Source of the DNA: Verpa conica
Taxonomy: Eukaryota; Ascomycota; Pezizomycetes; Pezizales; Morchellaceae
Assembly: GCA_033030425.1 (NCBI GenBank)
Contig: JAUFSD010000019.1
Location: 310,001 to 374,000 of the forward strand
Direction: 5' to 3'
DNA length: 64,000 nt
The position numbers and the translations under genes are program-made. This document shows, piece by piece, positions 11,061 through 22,323 of this stretch (positions are counted from its first letter, which is position 1; each line of letters opens with the position of its first letter). The notes beneath the pieces were generated by a model. The model was not told the DNA's origin, made no database searches, and was given only the letters and a program-made list of their open reading frames with translations.

Positions 11061-11538
11061 CTGATAGTGGGCTGTGGGCTTTGGAAGAGTTAATCAGTCA
11101 AAGCTAATTTACTACCGGTGGTCAATTAAAATCTCGTAGGGGGACAAAAATAACCGCGAGTTAGCGTATATAGAAACCACGTGAATCTTACTGTAGCCCA
11201 ATACAACAATCTTCTCCTAGACGCAAAGGACTTAATATCTAAGATACATAGATGGTGTAAAATTTATTAGTTTAATTCTTCTCTATTTCAGACCTTATCT
11301 CCTTATGTATAGTTGGAGTATTTTCGGGGGGCAAGTAAACCGATACCCAATTAAAGCCATGAGTATAAGTAGCGTTTACATAATATTACTACAAAACCAC
11401 TCTTTAACTAGAATCACAATTCTGGAGAGTTGTTTAGAAGCCCTAGGGGGGCGTACATGGTACTCTAGCCGGTATTTGAGTCTATTCACTATATCCATTG
11501 CCTACCCAAGGCTCTTTGTTGTAACGACAGTTATACTT

Positions 11539-12334
11539 ATTGTTGGGTAGCAAGGGTGCCCGGACATTTGCGGAGCAACACAACCCACTTTACAATATGA
11601 CAACACAACTGATCCAAAATAACAGCTAAAAGATGAAATTATAGGTTTGAGGTGATATAAACAAAATACAGTCAGTATGCAGAAATGTTCATGATGAAAC
11701 AGGTTTCAGATGGCGCAAAGCAATCCATAAAGTTATGTTTATCTAAGTCTAAAAATCTACCAAAAAACAACCTCAAAAGATAATTTATCAGCCAAAATTT
11801 CCTTTAGTTCTCTACCATCTCATCAACCCAAGTTCCTATTTGGAGTATTTAGTTGCATGTTCCTATATTTCTATAAATTTTCTAACATAGGCCAACATTA
11901 CCGGAATTCCCCACTAAGACATATTCCGTCATTTTAGACTTGTCTCATCACGAACATTTCTGCATAGTGACTGTATCTGAATTCATTTTTGTAAGATAAT
12001 AATAGAAGAAATATAGGATGCCCAATATACTCTCTTAATACCTGCCATACTGAATATATTTAGTCTCTGATCAAACCTGTATCATAGGAGTACTATATTA
12101 ATCTCTTTAACTATCTCCCAAAGTTCTAGGGGATATTGGTAAGAGTTGGTGGTCAAGTCATTCATTCTTGGGAAATAATAAAATCCGGAGTTTTTGGCAC
12201 CTTAACACAACCTATGGTCTAGAGAGCCTAGATAACTGTTAGTACTAGCTGTTAGTTCTTGCTTATTTGTGTTGACTACTTTTGTGTTGCCATGTCATTG
12301 CGCAAATGTATGGGTATTTTTGCTACCCGACAAT
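11539..12334. mobile_element. Inverted-repeat element (about 796 bp) with a nested MITE
   Basis: The ends are ATTGTTGGGTAGCAAGG on the left and the inverse of ATTGTCGGGTAGCAAAAAT on the right. Further inside, ACATTTGCG and CAACACAA motifs are repeated in inverted orientation on both sides. A separate 305-bp element lies inside it, so this one is older. No coding sequence is seen and no clear target duplication can be assigned. Confidence 0.65.
11669..11973. mobile_element. TA-flanked MITE (305 bp) nested in a larger element
   Basis: The terminal inverted repeats are about 35 bp, beginning CAGTCAGTATGCAGAAATGT on the left; the right end is the inverse of CAGTCACTATGCAGAAATGT. TA flanks lie at 11667-11668 and 11974-11975. 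The interior is AT-rich and non-coding. It is inserted in the element at 11539-12334. Confidence 0.85.
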
Positions 12335-14365
12335 ACCTAGAAGCTTGAGCATATATATATACCAGCTCAATAAGTCCACCAACGCCAATTCAGAATACCT
12401 TATCTAGGCATACTAGATCCAGTGAAAAATTACGTACAAGATTTGGTATTCGGCATTTCTATACTTGAATTTACTACCACCGGTAAGTTAGGCTTTCACC
12501 GGTTTACGCTTCCGTAGTGGGCACTATTGAAGTCAAAAAGAATATTTGATAATAGGAACCAATACACTCCTACAGCGGAAAATAATGTATATTAATATAA
12601 AAATCCCCCCTCCTCCGTCAATCTAGCTTCTTAATTTGGTACCTAGTGCATCTAGAAGCTTCTTTTTCTTAGAATCTCCGGAACAGTAGACTTGCGTCAG
12701 TATTACCTAGCTGTAGTCCAATTGAGAATTTTAATACAGTTACACTTTACTATAAGAAACCTCGCCGTAAGACCCTGCTGGAAGAAACATTTCCTGATTT
12801 TTCTGCGCTAGATAATTGCAACTATAAGGGACATAGTTACTAAATACCAATAGTTCGACCACTTTCGTTTCTTATAGAAAGATTCCCGGAGATATCTACT
12901 TAGAAAGTGCAGAAAATCAGAGTGGGTCTGGGAAAAGCTTCTTATAGCAGGGCTGTCTCATGCCTAACCTATATCATGTTGCGCCAACTCTCGCTACATT
13001 ACTCATGGAGCTGAATTTCGACCTGGTTACGTGAGATGTTAGCGGTACGAGTACTCGCGTTAGGAGTGAAATACTGGGACACACCGAAAAGGGAAATATC
13101 ACGATTGCACAGATTCATGGCTCAATAACAGTGAAAAAGGTGAAGCACGGTGGTATAGTGCCTCGTAAAAGTGATCGTCCGATTGCCTAAATACACCAAA
13201 ATCGAGATGTAATTAACGAGAAAAACAAAAACAAAACACCAAAATCGAGCCTTTTCACACTATTACAGGGCATGTATTTATTATTCAAAATTTACAACTA
13301 TAGCAGAGTAGATATATATACTGATGAAGGCCCTATATTTAAGGTAAGAACTCCATATATCAAAAATAGGAGTAGTAGTGTAGGCTAGAAGTGGGGTAGG
13401 TTGTAAATTTGATCGGAAAATGCCAAGACCGATATAAATGGTAAGTCTTGGCGCTGATTTTGAGATCCACCCTAGAAGAACCCCTAGACCCCACACTGCA
13501 ATGAGCAGAATTTTAAGCTGGGTTCAGAAAGTAATTTTCTATATGGTTAAGTTTCATTATAAAGAATTACAAGAGAATCATTTACCTAGTGCAGTGGGGA
13601 AAGCGGTTATAATATAGTTGTTTTGAGGAATATTTGGTGTGGCTTTCAATTCGGACGATGACTTATTACGAGGCGCAACAGAGCAAAACTGACTGCTCAG
13701 ATCCGTGGCAGGTGCCCCAATATTTCACCCGGACAGGGGTTTTATCACTCAGTTAATGTGATATCATTTTTGAACATGCGGCTCAAAGCGCCACCAAAGA
13801 ATGGTTCCTATAGGGGTCAATGCGAGCGCATTATTCGGGCCACGCAAGGTCTAAACGCATAGACCAATAGGATCCTGTAATTAGATCAGCTGGGAAACCA
13901 GGTGCTGAAGTTTTGAAGACTTGTAGGCGGACTGATCCTAGAAATAGTGGAAACTCCCATATGATTCTCAGCCTGCAACCATACCACCGCTCCCGAGTTT
14001 GACTCCAGTTTGGATAAATACTGCCTCTTCCCCCCATAAGATCTATTTCTCATACAACTAACTAGCTAACCCCTTAGTTTTCTCTATTCTCCGTCCTCCA
14101 ACGAACCATCTCAAGACCGATACTCAAAATCGATACTGCTCAATCGATACTACTAAATACAAATCTAACGCAGTATGTTAACTATAGGATTAAAAACTAC
14201 GGCAATGCTGCTCAATCTCCTCTATCTATTTGAACTACTAAGTCACCCTGATGCTAGACTGCACTGTTCAACATTCTGGTTTAGGCACTAAGCCAGCCAT
14301 CCAGCGTATGGTATTAGGCTGGGAATCAACTATAGGATCCTTCCATGCCCGCCGCCTTCCATGCC
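12335..14365. other. Gene-free degenerate DNA
   Basis: I find no gene with conserved motifs or credible splicing on either strand. Composition is AT-rich with scattered stops in all frames. Parts near 13980-14260 (Pro/Ser-poor short frames, TCTATTTGAACTACTAAG) resemble 27780-27840 before copy 5, marking the start of the duplicated 5' flank. Confidence 0.4.
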
Positions 14366-14465
14366 CGCAGCACCGCAGCACCGCAGCACCGCAGCACCGC
14401 AGTCCAACCCCGCACCGCCTTTTCCGCCTTTTCCGCCTTTTCCACCTTTTCCACCTTTTCCGCCA
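14366..14465. repeat. Paired minisatellites (GCAGCACC and CCGCCTTTT)
   Basis: Two adjacent tandem arrays: an 8-bp unit GCAGCACC repeated about four to five times at 14368-14402, then a 9-bp unit CCGCCTTTT (with CCACCTTTT variants) repeated about six times at 14414-14464. The 9-bp periodicity gives an open Phe-Pro-Pro repeat on one strand and a Lys/Arg-rich one on the other. Both are repeat artefacts, not genes. Confidence 0.9.
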
Positions 14466-16281
14466 TGCCCGCAGTCCTATTGCCGGAACTCGCTGATCCG
14501 CCTTACCATTCGCCATGGTCATAGTACCACAAACCCCAACTCACCGACATGCCTAAGTCCCAGACTCGCCGATTCTTTTTACAATTTGCTGGCAGCTAGT
14601 TGCGAATTAGGCTGCCTCCAAAGCTGAGTTGGGCAGATAGCTGAGTTTGGTGGATAATACCTGGCCATAATTCTTTTGAATTGGGCCGCGTCTAGAGCTG
14701 AGTTCGGGTAACACCTTGCCGATGCTGATGTACCCCGATACGCAATACATAGCCGAGCCGAACCCACAATACGAATCACCACCATAAGCACACCCCGGAC
14801 CTCTTTATGACGATGCAGATCGAGATATTTGTTTATGATCAGAGAATTTCGGTAGGTAGGCAAGTTCTCAAAGTAGGCATATGTAGGACGTTTATTTAGG
14901 AACCTATAATACGCGGCCGTAGGATAAACGCCCAGCAAGATCTCGATGTAAGATGCGATAGCTTGCTCGCATCAGTAGGCTTATAACCTGAGCAGGTAAG
15001 AATTACCTGGAGATTCGAGTTTGATTCCCACCGCTACCCTCTGGAAGCCATCATATCCAATAAAGGCACCCCTCCTAAGACTTGCACTTTCGGGTACTTC
15101 TTGTTTGTCCTGAGTATGTAACGATAACCATCCAGTAACTTTTGAGTAAACCGGAACCCATATCTTCCCACCTCCGCACAGACACTAAATTCTTCGATTT
15201 TGCTGTTCACACGGCACTTCATGCGCCCTCTCACGAACTTGTCCAATATCTGTATCAGTCCTGCTACTCATACAAACTATGGTATAACAGTATAGGGCTC
15301 AGGCGATTATGTGTTGCTGACATTATTTTTATACCCCAATACCGTTAGCCAATTCCTAAATTTATTCCTTGGCATGACAAAATCTAATTAATAGTTGGCC
15401 TTAGATTTTATGCATTCAAGGTAAAGAAACCTGTGGGGTGTATTATCTTATAGGCATAATGTGACAGGTAAGACATGGCGCTCGATCCCTATTACCATAT
15501 TTCGGAAACGCTTGAAGAGTATGGGTATTTTATAAACACCTAGCTGTACAGGGGGTTGTCCAGCAGAACTTGAACTTACTGCAATGGCTAAGCACTGTTT
15601 TGGCTGATTATCCTAACCAGTGAATAATTGTGCTTAGAAGTTTGGTTCTCCCTATAGGTAGGTCAATTCCTAGTTATTTTTCTTTATAGGCGTATCGCAC
15701 GTTACGTACAAGGTTCTTTTTTTCGAGTGCACAGCACTCGCAAGTTTCTGTTTAGCTTTGCTTCCCCAAGGTTAATGCTATATTTTAGAGAGATTGTGAG
15801 GGGGCCCTTTAATTGAAGTGGGAGCTCAAAGTGGGAGGAGTTGATCACATTAGGGCGGGTTAAGATCTTAGATCACTAGGTTTCATTTATTTCCCACACT
15901 TCTAGTTTTGGTCACAAAGATATACTCGAGGGTAGACGAGCTGCAGCAAACAAGCTACATAGGATAGCTGAGCTGATGGTTCTAAAATATTTACGGAATA
16001 TTGTTGTTGCCTTACCTCGTGCAAGTGTCAGGTACGGATGTGAAAGGTTTTAAGCTCTACCTTGCCCACAAAACGAGAATACTATTTTTCCTCACCCCCT
16101 TCTCCATAAAGAAGCTACCTCGCGATCACACTAAGGCTTGAGGGCGTTCATCAGAGCTAACAATAATTCCACATTATACCTTACGAAATTCCGCGTTTTC
16201 TAAAATATCAACTTCTAGAATTCAATCTTTCCACCTTGCGAAATTCCATCTTTTACCTTCTGACATTACACTCCTAAAAAT
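14466..16281 (+). repeat. 5' flank of array unit 3
   Basis: Duplicated non-coding DNA before copy 3. It shares CCAATATCTGTATCAGTCCT (about 15243) with units 2 and 4, and the AAAGCTGAGTTGGGCAGATA/GCTGAGTTC motifs near 14620-14705 with units 4 (about 21015) and 5 (about 28015). The conserved pre-gene box is at about 15967-15983 (GCTGAGCTGATGGTTCT), and the GATGTGAAAGGTTTTAAG block at about 16038. Open frames are short and not conserved across units. Confidence 0.5.
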
Positions 16282-17224
16282 ATGCCCCCCCAAAATCGGT
16301 GCCGTGTACCTCCGGGCACCTATATCCCTAGGATCCAACGATCTACTCTCCAAACTCCTCAAACTCCTCAAACTCCTCAAACTCCCCAAAACCTCCAAAC
16401 ACGTCAATACAACTCCTATGAGCAATGGCAGTTACTCCCTCAGCCGATGAGCCCAAGGTCACAACACATGAGCAATCTGCCCCAGAAACATTCATATTAT
16501 GCGCCACCCTCGATGGCCTCAGACCCTGGCCTGCCCTTAAACCAGTATACTGGAAAAAATAACTATAACAGCTTATTGTATGCATCACCAATCATATCTA
16601 GGATCTCGCTAATTGTATTGGGGTAGTCACCACCCACCCGTGGCAGGGCCTTATTCTCCGATTTTGCAAGCGTTACATCCTCCGCTGGCCCACACTACCA
16701 GCGGAGATTTCGGGCAACAGCTACTGTGCTTTGCCGACGGGAGTAGTGGGTACCGATATACGGGCACCTATGATCACCAAATGCATAGCGCCGACTCCCA
16801 CGCTCTCGTAACCAGCCCCTCTCCGGATATCCGATACGAAGGGGGAGATACTGATATCCGAGTATATGACGGGCCCAGCCCTTGTGGTATCTTACGGAAT
16901 TCACAAATATCGATTACGGAAAACCACAATGAAGCCCACAGCCTGCCATTATACAGTCCCCATAGCCTTGATGGTGGAGTACCGCCAATAAATACTCAGG
17001 CACTCAATAGTATTTCGATGAGCTCAAACGACTTTCGCACGTTACCAGGGTACCTCAGGAGCAAGAACAATCATCAACTTTTTGATTGTTTTCATGACTG
17101 TAAACACGGACGTATTGGGGAGCAAGGATTTTGTCGAAGGTCCAATTTGCTGGCCCACCTTCGGAACTGCCATGGACAAGATATTCCGAGGGGGGGCCGT
17201 GTAGATCCTTCTTGGCAAGAGTGA
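16282..17224 (+). CDS. Array copy 3: P/Q-rich protein with atypical C2H2-like zinc finger (complete, two exons)
   Basis: Two exons, join(16282..16577, 16627..17224), 894 nt and 297 aa, the longest member. The 49-nt intron has donor GTATGC, branch-like GCTAAT and acceptor GGGTAG, at the same codon and phase as intron 1 of copies 2, 4 and 5. A 9-nt tandem repeat (CTCCTCAAA) expands a Gln-Thr-Pro run at about residues 22-36, explaining part of its extra length. The second intron of copies 1 and 2 is absent without trace. The C-terminus shows NDFRTLPGYLRSKN, then CFHDC ... HLRNCH (C-x3-C-x18-H-x4-H) and GQDIPRG. No signal peptide or membrane helix. It lies within a tandem unit with its own conserved flank. 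Function unknown. Confidence 0.8.
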
Positions 17225-17250
17225 GGGGTTCGCTAATTAAATGTCGGGAG

Positions 17251-17281
<31 letters not shown>

Positions 17282-17289
17282 TTCTTTTT
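17251..17289. repeat. CTTT microsatellite
   Basis: About eight uninterrupted CTTT units about 25 bp after the stop codon of copy 3, probably in its 3'UTR. It is not present at the same place in the other copies. Confidence 0.9.
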
Positions 17290-17546
17290 GCTGGTAACAC
17301 AAGAAATACTCTTATGGGCTTACATAGTGGCCGTCTACTTAACGGATTTTATTTTACGGAACATATGACGATTATTAAGATCTATAAATACAATAAATAA
17401 GTTTCTTTTGGGAGATGCAACGCATTCGTACTGGGCTAGAGCTTGAATCTTTGCTTGATAATTATTTCAATTCTACTATTTAAGCTTTATTAATGGTTAG
17501 TCTGTTTAAGGTTAGAGCTTACACGGACGGATGGGTTAATCTTGTA
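17290..17546. repeat. 3' flank of unit 3, duplicated near 25650
   Basis: Non-coding. The block GCAACGCATTCGTACTGGGC ... TTCTACTATTTAAGCTTTAT (17416-17500) matches 25660-25735 with mismatches. It ends at the MITE that is also found after copy 4. Confidence 0.55.
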
Positions 17547-17809
17547 CTTGTCCTCCAGGAAAAGAACCAGAAAACAAGGGGGGTACGCACAGGCACGACC
17601 GGGGGGTGTTTAAGTGGCGGAAGCACGTATTTTGACACGATTTACTCAATAATATACCATTTCTGGTAGCGGGAGCTTCTTGAGTCATTATAAGAGTAGG
17701 AGTAGTAGCTTGTTGTTTGCCTTATTTGGGGCTACTAGGTGGATTTGAACTTCTGAGACACCTTTGTGCGTGCCCCCCCTGTTTTCTGGTTCTTTTCCTG
17801 GAGGACGAG
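17547..17809. mobile_element. MITE family B (TA-flanked), copy 1
   Basis: A 263-bp element with long inverted ends. The left starts CTTGTCCTCCAGGAAAAGAA and continues through AACCAGAAAACA and GGTACGCACAGG; the right is the inverse, ending TTTTCCTGGAGGACGAG. TA flanks lie at 17545-17546 and 17810-17811. A sister copy lies at the matching position after copy 4 (23485-23733), so the insertion was probably carried along by duplication of the unit. Non-coding. Confidence 0.85.
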
Positions 17810-17925
17810 TACGGTCTTATTAAATTCAACTATTTCTACAGTAGAGATGAACGTGCATCAATAGGCGCTAGAACAGCTAGAGTCTAGCTATTGATCTTGA
17901 GAAACTAGAACGAGCGAGATACATA

Positions 17926-18034
17926 CAGTCATTCACGGGGTAATGGTGGGTGCTGGGTAATGGCGAACAGGGATTACAGACGGCTCAGATATACTGTTGC
18001 TGACCCCTGTTCGCCATTACCCCGTGAACGACTG
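17926..18034. mobile_element. MITE family A, best-preserved copy
   Basis: A 109-bp element, almost a hairpin. The left end is CAGTCATTCACGGGGTAATG, the right its inverse with CAGTCGTTCACGGGGTAATG, each followed inward by GGCGAACAGGG. A TA duplication lies at 17924-17925 and 18035-18036. Too short for a gene. Confidence 0.88.
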
Positions 18035-19581
18035 TACATACTTGCGCTGGTAAAACCTAAGACTGATGTGTTTTTTGTTTTTTTGCTATTTTGCGATTAA
18101 TGTGCATGTTACCCCTGACCCCTGGCCACAGCGGGTCGAGTTTAACAAGACAATACAGACATGCGACTCAGCGGAGTGTGCCTAATCTCACCGGTACAGT
18201 GACGTAACTATATATGATCAGAATACTTCACAGTTCACTCGGCCTATAAGGGTATGTTCTTGCCGCGCCATCATACTCTTATAGGGTGTTTACTAGGGGT
18301 GGGAGTGAGAAGGTGAGACTGTTGGTGTCACTTAGATCGCGGGGCAAATTCATAAATGTATTTTCACATAATCAAAGAAATAATTTTTATGTTTGATAGT
18401 TTCAAAGAAAAACATACACCTTTTATAGACGTATAGTAATATAGCAACTATGTCTTTTTTTTCTACGCACAAAGAATTGTTATTTTTATGTTCTCTCGCA
18501 TTTTAAAGCGCTCCATCTATCAATCGTTGCCCAATCAGTGACTCCCCCAGCCCTACGCTTAGTACTGGAGGACAACACCCTCTGAGCGACCCTTATCCAA
18601 TGAGGGCGTAAACGAAGCAGTCAATCGCGGGGCATATTATGCTCTTCCCCACACCATAGCCCTTCACTTTTCTCAGAGCACTTTTTTCAGGGCAACTTCG
18701 TTCAGGGCATATGATGCCAAGACATTTAAATAGGGATGTATTTAGCCCCTCGACCGTTCTCGGATACTTTAATTAAATACCCGGGATCACTGAGCGTACC
18801 ATTATAGGACCGGTATACTATATACGTGATATATAGCTGGTTTAAGTCTCTAGGATATACTTACACGGCTGGCAGGAAACTGCGTTGTAGGGAACAGAAT
18901 ATAATGAAACATGTAATATATGCTAGAAAAACCGTATTGACAACATAAAAACTAGCTTCATCTAATCGTACGCACACGCTACCTTGACTAATCGTAGAGA
19001 TCTACCCTTGGTTGACTATTAAAATTCAGTCTCTGTATATAGAGCGCTACCAATTAGGTTAATGAGTCGCTCTCGCTCGTTTGATCTATTTCTCCCCACC
19101 TGGCTTGTAATTGGCTTGAAATACTTGCGACTTGTATGTATATGCCTACCTGGACTCTACTAACTAGCTAAACTAGCTGTATTTGATGTAATACTATTTA
19201 CTACTATGTTTGAGATCCCTAAGAATGGTGGCAGCTCACTATGAGAAGCCGGGCTGTCGGACGCAGTAGACTTTCCCCCCTGCGGGAAGATCTGCCACGA
19301 ACGGGACTAGGGGCTCGAAGGATTTTATAATAGGAAAGGTAGTCCTGAAGTGAGTGATTATAGGCTCAACAAAGGTATATTTAAAAATCTTTTTGTATGT
19401 CTAGCTTGCGAACATTCATTCGAGGTTTATAAGAGTACTAGGATTGTAGTGAGGCGCTAGGGATAAGGGTGGGGTGTAGTAGTAGTACCGGGAGTGGTAG
19501 TACCTCTGGTGTGGCTTAGTACCGGGAGTAACGGGTATAGTATTACACTGGCGCCATGAGAGCTCCAGGTTCCTGAGAGTA
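18035..19581. other. Gene-free stretch with small hairpins
   Basis: No gene supported. ACTTGCGCTGGTAAAACCTA at 18041 matches ACTTGTGCTGGTAAAGGCCC near 25898, again a duplicated 3' flank. An imperfect hairpin CCTATAAGGGTAT ... ATACTCTTATAGG spans about 18242-18283. GCGGGGCAAATT/GCGGGGCATATT repeats occur near 18340 and 18628. All reading frames are closed by frequent stops. Confidence 0.4.
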
Positions 19582-19751
19582 CAGTCGCACCTCGATATAC
19601 CGGATACCAAGAATCAGGGGGATTTCGTACAGGATAGAAAGGGATCTGGGGTAGCAAATTTATTTTGTAGAAAAAATGGTTTAGTTAGGGCATTTCGTAC
19701 GGGACAGCAAGGGATTCGGCATATTGAGATCCGGGAATCAAGGTACGACTG
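19582..19751. mobile_element. Pogo/Tc1-like MITE family P, copy 2
   Basis: A 170-bp element between TA dinucleotides (19580-19581, 19752-19753), starting CAGTCGCACCTCGATATACC and ending with the inverse of CAGTCGTACCTTGATTCCCG. Its interior matches the copy at 8922-9087 (GCAAATTTATTTTGTAGAAA, GGGCATTTCGTACGG). Non-autonomous. Confidence 0.87.
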
Positions 19752-20158
19752 TACTCTAAAAATCATTTTCGCACCACCACCTAAGCCTATATCATAAGCT
19801 TTGTAGCAGCTCATAATTAAAATTCTGTAGCGAAGCGAAAATAGGACCTACTAAGTCGAATCACGAGGACGTGACTGCACAGTCTCTATTCAAAAGTGAT
19901 GGTGTTTCGCTTCGTAAGCGCCTCTTTTACTCTCGCTTCGCACAGTCAACTACGGGTTTCCCAACACTGAACCCTATGAGGTTCTAATATAATTAAAAGA
20001 TACCTGTTTCTTGTTGCCCTCGGTAACCAGTCTTTTGTAGGTAAGGGCCTTTCTCAGTGGGAAAACTACCTAGTGAGAGCCTGCATGAGGGCAGACTCCT
20101 AAAAGTATCTAATGTCATTTCCCGATTTTTAGTGTTTTTGAGCTGGGGCCCTAGTATG

Positions 20159-20345
20159 CAGCCAATTGCGTGGCTGCCGAGGTGCGTAGGGCCTATAAAT
20201 GTATGACTCCTGGGAAGTATACCGGACCCCCGAGACGATTGATGCCTCTACACAGCCAATTGCGTGGCCGGGCGCACGGAGTTCATGAGGTACATGGCTT
20301 CTGGAAAGTAGACCGGATCCCCGAGACGATTGATGCCACTCCACA
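20159..20345. repeat. Tandem duplication, 94-bp period
   Basis: Two copies of a unit starting CAGCCAATTGCGTGGC and ending CCCGAGACGATTGATGCC, at 20159-20252 and 20253-20340, with modest divergence in the middle. No gene is recognised. The open frame crossing it on either strand is explained by the repeat. Confidence 0.85.
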
Positions 20346-20399
20346 CAAAATAATAGAAATGCCAACCTAGTTTATTGTTCCCTCACATAAATACCTCGT

Positions 20400-22323
20400 A
20401 CCCCCTCTCTTACAGCTTCACACCAGCTGCCTAACCTCCTCCACAGAACTACTCCCCGATACCTTCAGATACGATATTACATACTATACGCACACTACGA
20501 TAGCGCAGCCCTGAAAACTACAACACTATCACTCTTCATCTCTGTTATGTTCTGCGTTGTTATTACCCAACATGTTCTTAGCGGAGATTTTTGCTAATGA
20601 CCATAAAGCCTTGCTCACTAACTTGGTTTTCACAATAACCTTGCTAGACACTGTGCTTAGGGCAAACCTAAGCATTATCAAATACAAAATCCGATTAATA
20701 CCGCGGAAACAGCGGACAATGTTTGACTTCATTCCAGGTTAAAGTAACTTCCTCTTATGGGCTGAGTTACTTCGCCACAATTCAACTGGCGACACTCAGC
20801 CATAGCTGCTTACTCATGGTGTTTGGACTTGTTTACGTCGATCTTGACACTGTTCATCATTCGCAGCCTTATTTTAATAAGACACCAAACTAGGGTATGA
20901 GAACCGTAACACCAATTTTTGCCGAGCTCAAAAAGTGAATAACTCCCGGTCTCAAGTCTCATATTTCTCGATCTTTTCGCTGTCCGCTGGCAGCTCTGGA
21001 CCCCAGAGCCTGAGCCTTCAAAGCTGAGCTTCCTAGAGCTGAGCTGGTGTATCCCAATACGCAATACGCAACCGAGCCGTGTTAGGCATCGTCACAACCC
21101 CACGTATCTCTACGACTAATACGGATCGGGGCATTCACTTCTGGCTCGCGCATTTCCGCGGACATGTTCTTGAGGGGCCGGATCATGCGTATGTCTAACA
21201 ACATATAGTTCCTAGATGGCCGTAGGGTAAGTTTCAGGTTTGTTTTTCACTGGCCGAAGGCGCATTTTGCCTACAGAAGTCATTACATCCAATAAAGGCC
21301 TTCCTGCCTCTGAGTATACACGTACCCTTGTACGAAGTTCTTCGATTCGGTTGCTCAAATGGTCACTCGTACACACGTACCCTTGTACGAAGTTCTTCGA
21401 TTCTGCTGTTCAAACGGTCACTCGTGCACCTTTGCATGAACTTAGCCAATATCTGCTTCAGTTATAGTGCTCATGCGGCGTGGCCTATATGAAACTATAT
21501 GTTCTGAGCTTGTATCTTAGTTGATCCTGAGCGGAGGCCACATAATTTCTATAGGTTAGGTTATAATAGCACAGGACTCTGAGAGATTGCGGGCCTTCTC
21601 TTCGATAAGCAACCCGTTATGCAGAGGGTTTTTCGTAAGGGCAGGGTCAATCCCTGGCCGTTTTTTGTCGTAGGCGTATAACACGTCACATACGAGGTCA
21701 CGACATTCATGGATTTCTGCTTTGCCACAACTTCTTTGGAATAATACCATATTTTGAAGGGATTTAGAGAGCTCTCCGAGTTTAAATGGGAATTTAAAGC
21801 GGGGGGCATAAGTTAGGATTTATATTGGTGTAGGTTGGGGTTTAGGTAATTGTTAGACTGCTTGTCTTTCTCATTTCTAGTTTTGGTCCCCTCTCCTCCT
21901 ATAGAAATAGCTTACTGGGCTCTAGCAAAAACTAATTAATACTAGAACTGTTGGCTTGATCAGTTTGTTCATGCCTATGGCGACATCCTGCAGCACTCGA
22001 CTAACATACTACCCACCCAGCGATGTATAGCTATTGGGGGTCTGTCCTCAAAGATGTATTCTAGGCTGAATAAGCTGCAGCAAGCAAGCTCGATATTGTA
22101 GCTGAGTTGGGGATTCTAGGACATGTTTTGTTAATAATCCCACTACGTGTAGGTAGGTGTGAAAGGTTTTAAGTTCTACATTGTCCACCGACTAGAATAC
22201 CTTTTTCTCTCCCCCTTTCCACAAAGAAACCACCTACCTTCGCCACAATACTACTATCGCTTGCGGGCACTCGCAAAGGCTAGAAATAACTTTATATTTT
22301 ATTTTCGGACCCTACTCCAAAAC
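20400..22323 (+). repeat. 5' flank of array unit 4
   Basis: Duplicated non-coding DNA before copy 4. Within it, a 55-bp tandem duplication (unit ACACGTACCCTTGTACGAAG ...) occupies about 21318-21427. The block CTTAGCCAATATCTGCTTCA ... CATAATTTCTATAGGTTAGG (21440-21565) matches the equivalent part of unit 2. The conserved box GCTGAGTTGGGGATTCT is at 22101-22117 and GGTGTGAAAGGTTTTAAGTT at about 22155, both upstream of the ATG at 22324. Confidence 0.55.

Noticed and set aside
13281..13496. 71-codon minus-strand frame in the gene-free stretch
   Set aside because: No homologous frame in the other units and no motif.
14251..14627. Phe-Pro-Pro and Lys/Arg-rich frames
   Set aside because: Produced entirely by the 8- and 9-bp minisatellites.
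14949..15049. tRNA-Ile(UAU)-like stretch: CTTATAA anticodon-like loop and GTTTGATTCCC box
   Set aside because: The presumed acceptor arms (GATGCGA and CGCTACC) and the T stem do not pair, and the A box is poor. At most a tRNA-derived relic.
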